From Elusimicrobiota bacterium (GTDB lineage Bacteria; Elusimicrobiota; Elusimicrobia; 2-01-FULL-59-12; JACPXA01), in the NCBI GenBank assembly GCA_016196785.1, contig JACPXA010000241.1:1-8344 (forward strand): a stretch of DNA of 8,344 bases, given 5' to 3'. The position numbers were made by a program, and so were the translations under genes. The notes below the pieces were generated by a model that was given only the letters and a program-made list of their open reading frames with translations, did no database searches and was not told where the DNA came from. Of this stretch, positions 1 to 5,813 are shown piece after piece (the first letter of the stretch is position 1; each line of letters starts with the position of its first letter).

Positions 1-48
1 AAACTTAACCTAATCTACATGCAATCTTAACCCTCGCCGGTTACACTT

Positions 49-60
49 AAGGTGGAGGGG
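49..60 (+). promoter_or_regulatory. Ribosome binding site of the outer-membrane protein gene
   Basis: The purine-rich stretch AAGGTGGAGGGG lies just upstream of the ATG at 64. Its AAGGTGG part is 8 bases from that ATG. An in-frame GTG at 52 lies inside this stretch, so using it as the start would destroy the binding site. This favours the ATG at 64. Confidence 0.6.
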
Positions 61-63
61 CTT

Positions 64-834
64 ATGCGAAAGTTGGTCCATCGCGGGAGCCATACGCTAG
101 GCATCGGGGTGGGATGCCTAGGGGTAATGGTTTGCCTCAACATCAGGGGTGTAGCAACTGAGTCTCACACTCACTCGGAGCCTGCCCACTCAGTTCTACG
201 ACCTGAGCAAATCCTTTTGGAAACACCTGTTGTCGAACGGCTTCAGCGCGATATCGCAATACTTGCGACGCCAATTAGACGATATGGGAAAGGAGGCATA
301 CGGATCGGCCACGCCTCCCTAGGGGAACTGGAGGCGGCGGACCTCTTCGGCCACCGGTTTTATGAGGGCGAACGGTCGTTCGACCTGATGGGTGCGCTGG
401 CCTTCGGGAAAATGTTCAGCAGCGGGGTGGGGGCCGGCATCTCGGGCAATTACCTCCAACGCCGGATCAAAGATGTCACCTCGCCCTCACTCATCGTGGA
501 TATTGGTCTGTATTATCATACCCACATACCCGGCTTGATGGTGATCGCTGCGGATGAGACGACGAGCGGTGTGCATCAGCTCAGATCATCCCGGAGTTTT
601 CTCCCTCGCTCTTTCCGTCTGGGGTTCTCTTGGCGTCATACGGAGCGGCTCCAGTGGATTCTAGACTGGCATAGGCCTTACCGCGACCAACCGTTTATCA
701 GCACCGGCGCTCAGTTGAAGCCACTCCCCTGGTTATCGCTGCGCGGCGGCGTCGGCCTGTCCGGCGCCTACACGGTCAGTCTCGGGGTCCAGTTCGGCCA
801 GCCGTTCATCCACATTCCTCACCACAGCTTCTAA
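64..834 (+). CDS. Secreted probable outer-membrane beta-barrel protein, PorV/PorQ-like fragment
   Basis: This encodes 256 residues from the ATG at 64, chosen because a good ribosome binding site precedes it. Residues 1-31 look like a signal peptide: a basic start (RKLVHR), a hydrophobic core at about 11-27, and a possible cleavage site after GVA (29-31). The mature part alternates short amphipathic strands with Gly- and Asp-rich turns (for example VDIGLYYH, RLGFSWRH, LSLRGGVGL) and ends in phenylalanine, as many outer-membrane barrels do. The strand pattern resembles the second half of the PorV/PorQ family. The N-terminal half of that family, with its Asn-Pro-Ala-Gly region, is not visible, and the family is usually near 300 residues or longer. 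The protein may be a short or degenerate relative. Any export or anchoring role is inferred. It has no evident link to the sugar enzymes downstream, and a 33-base gap separates it from them. Confidence 0.6.
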   Translation: MRKLVHRGSHTLGIGVGCLGVMVCLNIRGVATESHTHSEPAHSVLRPEQILLETPVVERLQRDIAILATPIRRYGKGGIRIGHASLGELEAADLFGHRFYEGERSFDLMGALAFGKMFSSGVGAGISGNYLQRRIKDVTSPSLIVDIGLYYHTHIPGLMVIAADETTSGVHQLRSSRSFLPRSFRLGFSWRHTERLQWILDWHRPYRDQPFISTGAQLKPLPWLSLRGGVGLSGAYTVSLGVQFGQPFIHIPHHSF

Positions 835-867
835 ATTTGTTACAATAATTTCAGAAGGCCTTCATGT

Positions 868-1890
868 ATGACGACAGACGATCTGTTTGATGTGACGATC
901 ATTGGCGGGGGAACAACAGGGCTCTTTGCGGCCTTTTATGCGGGGCTGCGAGGGATGCGCACCAAGCTTGTGGATAGTCTCAACGAGCTGGGAGGGCAGT
1001 TGATGGCGCTCTACCCTGAGAAGTACGTGTATGATGTCGCCGGCTTCCCCAAAGTGCTGGCCAAGGACCTGGGGAAACAACTCATCGAACAGGGGATGCA
1101 GTTCCATCCGACCGTGTGTCTTGGGGAGCGGGTCACGGCTCTTGCCATCGGGAGCGATAAGATCATCACCGTCACGACGGACAAGGCGGTCCATCGGTCG
1201 AAAACGGTCATCATCTCCGTGGGGATCGGATCCTTCAAACCCAAGACGCTGGAGGTCCCAGGCGTTGAACGATTCTTGGAGAAGGGGGTATGGTACGGGG
1301 TCAAGGAAAAGGAACGGTTCCGGGGCAAGCGAATTGCCATCGTAGGAGGGGGAGATTCCGCGGTGGATTGGGCCTTGAATCTGTATCCTCTTGCCGCTTC
1401 AACCACGCTGATCCACCGTCGCGACGGGTTCCGCGCCCATGAGGATAGCGTCAAACAGCTCAAGGCCTCGCCGGTCACGCTCAAACTGTTTTACGAAGTC
1501 AAGGCGGTTCAGGGGAACACCCAATTAGAGGCGGTGACCCTCATCAATAGTAAAAGCAAGGCGGAGGAGACCCTGCCGGTGGATGCGCTCCTGATCAATA
1601 TCGGCTTTCTTGCGGACCCCGGTCCGTTACGCCAGTGGGGCTTACAGCTCGATGGCAACATGATTAAGGTGAACCCGCGAATGGAAACCAATCTCCCGGG
1701 GGTCTACGCCGCGGGGGATGGGGCCAGCCACGAGGCCAAATTGAAGTTGATCGCAACCGGCTTTGGGGAGGCTGCCATTGCGGTTAATTTCGCCAAGACC
1801 TACATTGATCCTACGGCTAAGGCGTTCCCCGGTCACTCCAGCGAGATGGACTGGCCGGCCACGGAGAGGGGATCTGGAGGATTGAGATGA
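868..1890 (+). CDS. Type 2 ferredoxin/flavodoxin--NADP+ reductase (thioredoxin-reductase-like FAD enzyme)
   Basis: This 340-residue protein has the length and layout of the YumC-type ferredoxin-NADP reductases, which move electrons between NADPH and ferredoxin or flavodoxin in the cytoplasm. The FAD-binding glycine motif IIGGGTTGL is at residues 11-19, followed by NELGGQLMALYPEK (39-52), typical of the family. The NADPH site is IAIVGGGDSAVDWAL (156-170). HRRDGFRAH (183-191) supplies arginines that would bind the 2'-phosphate, which argues for NADPH over NADH. The FAD-binding C-terminal motif YAAGDGAS is at 280-287. The CxxC redox pair of true thioredoxin reductase is absent (VWYG at 141-144), which excludes that activity. 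The ATG is preceded by AGAAGG (853-858) at good spacing. Its stop overlaps the start of transaldolase in ATGA, so the two are probably co-translated. The setting suggests it exchanges electrons with NADPH made by the neighbouring pentose phosphate enzymes. Direction and partner cannot be read from the sequence. Confidence 0.9.
   Translation: MTTDDLFDVTIIGGGTTGLFAAFYAGLRGMRTKLVDSLNELGGQLMALYPEKYVYDVAGFPKVLAKDLGKQLIEQGMQFHPTVCLGERVTALAIGSDKIITVTTDKAVHRSKTVIISVGIGSFKPKTLEVPGVERFLEKGVWYGVKEKERFRGKRIAIVGGGDSAVDWALNLYPLAASTTLIHRRDGFRAHEDSVKQLKASPVTLKLFYEVKAVQGNTQLEAVTLINSKSKAEETLPVDALLINIGFLADPGPLRQWGLQLDGNMIKVNPRMETNLPGVYAAGDGASHEAKLKLIATGFGEAAIAVNFAKTYIDPTAKAFPGHSSEMDWPATERGSGGLR
1876..1880 (+). 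promoter_or_regulatory. Ribosome binding site of tal
   Basis: GGAGG lies inside the last codons of the reductase gene, 6 bases before the ATG at 1887. It fixes the transaldolase start even though that start overlaps the upstream stop by four bases. Confidence 0.7.
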
Positions 1891-3056
1891 AACCTACCCC
1901 ATTGGTACAACTGCAGGACTATGGCCAGAGCGTCTGGCTCGATAACATCAGTCGGGGACTGATCACCTCGGGCGAGCTCCAACGGTTAATTGAGCAAGAT
2001 GGCCTGCGCGGCGTGACCTCCAACCCAACCATCTTTGAGAAAGCCATCGATGGCGGAACGGACTACGACCAAGAGATCCAGACGTTGGCCGCCCAGGGAA
2101 AAGGGGCTGTGGAGATTATGGATGCCCTGACGGTGTACGACATTCAACTCGCGGCCGATCGGTTCCAACCCGTGTTTCAGGCGACGCAAGGAGCCGATGG
2201 GTTTGTGTCCATCGAGGTGGCTCCCAACCTCGCGTCCGACACCGCGGGGACAATAGCTGAGGCCCGCCGGCTTCACCGACTGGTGAATCGGAGAAACGTC
2301 TTTGTGAAGGTCCCCGCGACGCGGCAAGGCATTCCGGCAATCGAGCAACTCATCAGCGAAGGGATCAACGTGAACGTGACCCTGATCTTTGCCTTGGAAC
2401 GCTACGAGGAGGTTATGCAGGCGTACCTCGCCGGGCTCGAACGACTGGCCCGCTCGGAGAAACCGCTCAGGGAGGTGGCCTCCGTGGCGAGCTTCTTCGT
2501 GAGCCGGGTTGACACGCTCATCGATAAACTGTTGGAGGAACGTTTACAGATGACGACGGAGCCAGGGAAGCGTGCGGTGTATGAAACCCTCCTTGGGAAA
2601 GCGGCGATCGCCAACGCGAAGATGGCCTATCAGCGCTTCTTGAATGTGTTTGAGGGTTCCCGTTTTGAGACCTGGAAACGGCAAGGCGCCCGTGTCCAAC
2701 GACCGCTCTGGGCCAGCACGGGCACTAAGAACCCCCGTTACCGTGATGTCCTCTATGTGGAGGAACTCATCGGTCCTGATACGGTGAATACCCTCCCACA
2801 GGCGACGATTGCTGCGTTCCTCGACCATGGGAAGGTCCGGCCCAGTCTGGAAGAGCGGCCGGAAAATGCGCGGATGATTCTCCAGCGGTTAGGGGAAGTT
2901 GGCATTGATATGCGGCAAGTCACCCAGCAACTGGAAGAGCAGGGGGTCAAGCTCTTTGCGGAGTCTTATGAGAAACTGATGCAGTCGTTGGCTGCTAAGC
3001 GGGAAATGTTCCGCGCAGGGACAAGCCGTCAGACCGCACCAACGCGGAATCCGTAA
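1887..3056 (+). CDS. tal: Transaldolase
   Basis: This 389-residue enzyme transfers a dihydroxyacetone unit between sedoheptulose-7-P and glyceraldehyde-3-P in the non-oxidative pentose phosphate pathway. Visible active-site elements are WLDNISR (17-23) with Asp19, GVTSNPTIFEKAI (42-54), VSIEVAP (107-113) with Glu110, and NVFVKVPAT (137-145), whose Lys141 is the expected Schiff-base lysine. INVNVTLIF (160-168) and VASFFVSRVD follow. The length suits the longer bacterial class (about 360-390 residues), not the short E. coli TalB. The same class forms the N-terminal half of bifunctional transaldolase/glucose-6-phosphate isomerase proteins, and the next gene encodes the other half. The start overlaps the stop of the reductase gene and has a strong ribosome binding site. 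The C-terminus after about residue 370 is polar and probably disordered. The family call is firm. Confidence 0.95.
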   Translation: MKPTPLVQLQDYGQSVWLDNISRGLITSGELQRLIEQDGLRGVTSNPTIFEKAIDGGTDYDQEIQTLAAQGKGAVEIMDALTVYDIQLAADRFQPVFQATQGADGFVSIEVAPNLASDTAGTIAEARRLHRLVNRRNVFVKVPATRQGIPAIEQLISEGINVNVTLIFALERYEEVMQAYLAGLERLARSEKPLREVASVASFFVSRVDTLIDKLLEERLQMTTEPGKRAVYETLLGKAAIANAKMAYQRFLNVFEGSRFETWKRQGARVQRPLWASTGTKNPRYRDVLYVEELIGPDTVNTLPQATIAAFLDHGKVRPSLEERPENARMILQRLGEVGIDMRQVTQQLEEQGVKLFAESYEKLMQSLAAKREMFRAGTSRQTAPTRNP

Positions 3057-3066
3057 CGGTTCTTTC

Positions 3067-4809
3067 GTGACAGCCCCCAACCCAAGCCCCTCCTCCACTT
3101 CCGCCTTTCATCAGCCCGACGCCGCCCGGCGGATTTGGGCCAAGGATCCTACCTTTTGGAAAGCCGATCCCTCATTGGCGCCGCTGATTAAAAACCGGTT
3201 GGGTTGGTTGACCATCGTGCCTGCCATGCAGGCGCAGGTGCGCGAACTGCTCGACTTTGCGGAGGAGAGCAAACGCTCGGGGTGCACCCATGTCGTCCTT
3301 CTCGGGATGGGGGGAAGTAGCCTCGCGCCTGAGGTGTTCGCCCACACGTTTGGCTCAGCCCCAGGGTATCCGACCTTGCACGTCCTGGATAGCACCGATC
3401 CTGCAACCATCCGCGCCGTTGAACACGCAGTGGACCTGTCGAATACGCTCTTCATCTGCTCCAGCAAATCAGGAACCACGATTGAGACCTCGTCGCTCTA
3501 CCAATACTTTGCAGAGAGACTTCGAACCACTCATGGCAAACAGGGAAAGCCTTTGGGTGCACAATTCATTGCCATTACCGATCCCGGGACACCGCTGGAG
3601 CGACTGGCTCGGGATGTCCAGTTCCGTCGAATCTTCTTGGCTCCCCCGGACGTGGGGGGACGATTTTCGGCGTTGACGGTGTTTGGCCTGGTTCCCGCGG
3701 CGCTCATCGGCGTGGATCTCCGGGCGCTCTTACAGCGGGCCCAACAGATGGGCACCGCGTGTGCGGCCAGCGTTTCAAGAGAGCAGAACCCAGGGATCTC
3801 ACTCGGGATCCTGCTCGGGGGGCGGGCGAAGGCGGGCCGAGATAAACTGACGTTCGTTATTTCCCCAGTGATTGAACGCTTTGGCACATGGCTGGAACAA
3901 CTCATCGCCGAAAGCACCGGCAAAGAAGGCCAGGGCATCGTGCCCGTTGAAGGGGAAGCGCTGGGGCAGCCGGTGGCCTACTCCGATGACCGCGTGTTTG
4001 TAGCGATCAAAGTCCACGGAAATCAGACGTCCCACCCTGGGGAAACGAGCATCGAAGCGACCTTGAAAAGATTGGAGGGCGACGGCCATCCGGTGATTCG
4101 ACTCACCCTCAACGACCGACTGGAGCTCGGTGGGGAATTCTTCCGATGGGAGTTGGCCACAGCGGTGGCTGGGGCGATGCTAGGCATCAACCCTTTTGAT
4201 GAGCCAAACGTGACTGAGAGCAAGGACAACACCAAACGGCTCTTGGAACAGTTCCATGCCACCGGTGCCCTACAGGAGGGTTCCCCAGTGTTTCACCAGG
4301 ACGGCTTCCAGGTGTTTGGCGACGTTCCTGCCGTTCCCTCACTGTCTACCGTGTTAGCACACCACCTCAGCCAAAGCCGTCACGGTGATTACATCGCCCT
4401 GATGGCATATTTTCAACAGACTCCTGAACACCACCGGGCACTCCACGCGATTCGTCAGACGCTGCGGGATACCTTCAAGGTCGCTACGACGGTCGGGTAT
4501 GGTCCGCGATTCCTGCATTCGACTGGGCAACTGCACAAGGGAGGTCCTGATCATGGGCTGTTCCTCCAGCTCACGGCGGAGGACCAAGAGGACCTGCCCA
4601 TCCCGGGTCAGCCATATACCTTTGGGGTGCTTAAACGAGCGCAAGCGGTCGGGGACTTTCTCGCACTCAAAGCGCATGGCCGACGGGTCATCCGCATTCA
4701 CATAGGGCGCAGGCAAGCAGACGGCACTGGCAAGATTACGCTGGCGGCAGCGTTACAGCGGCTCCTCAGCGCTTTTGAGGAAGTCGCCACCGAGCTCGCC
4801 TCACGGTAA
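3067..4809 (+). CDS. pgi: Glucose-6-phosphate isomerase
   Basis: This 580-residue enzyme interconverts glucose-6-P and fructose-6-P. Two sugar isomerase (SIS) domains are visible. The first carries VVLLGMGGSSLAPEV (76-90) and the phosphate-binding SSKSGTTIET (132-141). GGRFSALTVFGLVPAAL (197-213) follows. AESTGKEGQG (281-290) carries Glu282, aligned by motif with the catalytic glutamate of the MESNGK region of E. coli Pgi. Further on are GINPFDEPNVTESK (373-386) and, near residues 476-494, YGPRFLHSTGQLHKGGP. The N-terminus, with IWAKDPTFW and IKNRLGWL, matches the style of the isomerase half of bifunctional Tal-Pgi proteins. Here it is a separate gene, in a different frame from tal, 10 bases after the tal stop. 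The GTG at 3067 is the first ATG, GTG or TTG in this frame after the upstream stop at 2977-2979. It lacks a clear ribosome binding site, so translation probably depends on coupling to tal. Confidence 0.93.
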   Translation: MTAPNPSPSSTSAFHQPDAARRIWAKDPTFWKADPSLAPLIKNRLGWLTIVPAMQAQVRELLDFAEESKRSGCTHVVLLGMGGSSLAPEVFAHTFGSAPGYPTLHVLDSTDPATIRAVEHAVDLSNTLFICSSKSGTTIETSSLYQYFAERLRTTHGKQGKPLGAQFIAITDPGTPLERLARDVQFRRIFLAPPDVGGRFSALTVFGLVPAALIGVDLRALLQRAQQMGTACAASVSREQNPGISLGILLGGRAKAGRDKLTFVISPVIERFGTWLEQLIAESTGKEGQGIVPVEGEALGQPVAYSDDRVFVAIKVHGNQTSHPGETSIEATLKRLEGDGHPVIRLTLNDRLELGGEFFRWELATAVAGAMLGINPFDEPNVTESKDNTKRLLEQFHATGALQEGSPVFHQDGFQVFGDVPAVPSLSTVLAHHLSQSRHGDYIALMAYFQQTPEHHRALHAIRQTLRDTFKVATTVGYGPRFLHSTGQLHKGGPDHGLFLQLTAEDQEDLPIPGQPYTFGVLKRAQAVGDFLALKAHGRRVIRIHIGRRQADGTGKITLAAALQRLLSAFEEVATELASR

Positions 4810-4811
4810 AT

Positions 4812-4816
4812 AGGAG
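4812..4816 (+). promoter_or_regulatory. Ribosome binding site of gnd
   Basis: AGGAG sits 7 bases upstream of the ATG at 4824, just after the pgi stop. This gives gnd its own good initiation signal, unlike pgi and zwf on either side. Confidence 0.7.
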
Positions 4817-4823
4817 TCACGCT

Positions 4824-5813
4824 ATGCAATTAGGCTTCGTCGGACTGGGGCGCATGGGCGCCAATATGGTCGAACGGCTTCTCAAGGGAGGCCATCAGAT
4901 CGTTGCCTATAACCGAACTCCTGAAAAGACCAAACTGGCAGAAAAGCACGGTGCGACCGGCGCTTACTCCTTACCGGAGTTAGTCCAGAAACTCTCCCCA
5001 CCGCGAGCGGTCTGGTTCATGCTTCCGGCTGGCGACGCCACCGATGAGCATGTTCAGCAGTTGGCTCACCTCCTTTCCAAGAATGATATCCTCGTGGATG
5101 GGGGGAATACGTACTATAAGGACGATCTGCGGCACGATGAGCAACTGAAGGCCAAAGGGATCCGCTTTCTCGATGCAGGGGTCTCTGGCGGGATTTGGGG
5201 GCTCACGGAAGGCTACTGCTTGATGGTAGGGGGAGACGAGAGCGCGTTTCGGACCCTTGAACCAGCTCTCAAAACGCTCGCCCCACCTGATGGTTACGCC
5301 TATGTCGGCACCACGGGCTCTGGTCATTTCGTGAAGATGGTTCATAACGGGGTCGAATACGGGATGCTCCAAGCCTACGGGGAAGGGTTTGCGCTCATGA
5401 AGGCGGCTCCTTTCCGTCTGGACTTGCCTCGCATTGCCCGGCTCTGGAATCAAGGCAGCGTGGTCCGCTCTTGGCTCTTAGAGTTAGCGGAACGAGCCTT
5501 CGGCAAGAACCCAGACCTCAGCGGGATCCAAGGATACGTAGAGGATTCCGGAGAGGGACGATGGACGGTCCAGCAGGCCATCGAAGCCGGCGTGCCGGCA
5601 CCGGTCATTACCCTGTCGCTCTTTCAGCGCTTTCGCTCTCGGCTAGAGGAGTCATTTGCTGACCAGGTGATCGCCGCGCTGCGCAATGAGTTCGGCGGAC
5701 ACGCGGTGAAGACCGCGGGAGCCGCCCGCACGGGTACCGCGGGTGCCGGCCGCATCCGTCCCGCGGCACCCGATCCATCGGTTCGTGTCCCAGGCCGGTC
5801 TTCTCCTCAGTGA
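4824..5813 (+). CDS. gnd: 6-phosphogluconate dehydrogenase, decarboxylating (short form)
   Basis: This 329-residue enzyme oxidises and decarboxylates 6-phosphogluconate to ribulose-5-P, producing a reduced nicotinamide cofactor. The Rossmann motif GLGRMG is at 7-12. VDGGNTYYKDD (91-101) and LDAGVSGGIWGLTEG (116-130) form the substrate site. HFVKMVHNGVEYG (168-180) carries the expected catalytic Lys171 and Asn175. GEGRWTVQQAIEAGVPAP (243-260) is the family signature near the end. It belongs to the short class of about 300 residues, not the 470-residue E. coli class. The cofactor loop reads YNRTPEK (29-35). Many NAD-preferring relatives have an acidic residue at the position of Asn30, so Asn-Arg-Thr hints at NADP, but this is inference. 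Residues 297-329 are an extra Ala/Gly/Arg/Pro-rich tail encoded by a GC-rich repeat (5712-5783) and are probably not catalytic. Its stop overlaps the zwf start. Confidence 0.94.
   Translation: MQLGFVGLGRMGANMVERLLKGGHQIVAYNRTPEKTKLAEKHGATGAYSLPELVQKLSPPRAVWFMLPAGDATDEHVQQLAHLLSKNDILVDGGNTYYKDDLRHDEQLKAKGIRFLDAGVSGGIWGLTEGYCLMVGGDESAFRTLEPALKTLAPPDGYAYVGTTGSGHFVKMVHNGVEYGMLQAYGEGFALMKAAPFRLDLPRIARLWNQGSVVRSWLLELAERAFGKNPDLSGIQGYVEDSGEGRWTVQQAIEAGVPAPVITLSLFQRFRSRLEESFADQVIAALRNEFGGHAVKTAGAARTGTAGAGRIRPAAPDPSVRVPGRSSPQ
5712..5783 (+). repeat. 24-nt tandem repeat, about three copies, in the gnd 3' end
   Basis: ACCGCGGGAGCCG (5712-5724) recurs as ACCGCGGGTGCCG (5736-5748) with one mismatch exactly 24 bases later. 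A third, degenerate copy (9 of 13 matches) starts at 5760. Because 24 is a multiple of three, the repeat adds whole octapeptides to Gnd (TAGAARTG, then TAGAGRIR). The segment also contains a 9-bp inverted repeat, CGGGTGCCG (5740-5748) with CGGCACCCG (5764-5772), able to form a stable hairpin just before the zwf start. Confidence 0.7.

Noticed and set aside
818..846. Promoter with TACAAT (841-846) as -10 box before the reductase gene
   Set aside because: The -10 match is decent, but no convincing -35 lies at 16-18 bases upstream (CTCACC at 818-823), and the sigma factor preference of this organism is unknown.
1011..1484. Long minus-strand open frames, for example here, at 3531-3938 and at 6938-7465
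   Set aside because: All lie antisense to firmly identified genes, have no recognisable motifs and low-quality composition, and are expected in GC-rich coding DNA.
2980..3067. Programmed frameshift joining tal and pgi
   Set aside because: The pgi frame is open here, but no slippery heptamer with a stimulatory structure was seen. A plausible stop and GTG start are present, so two proteins are the simpler reading.
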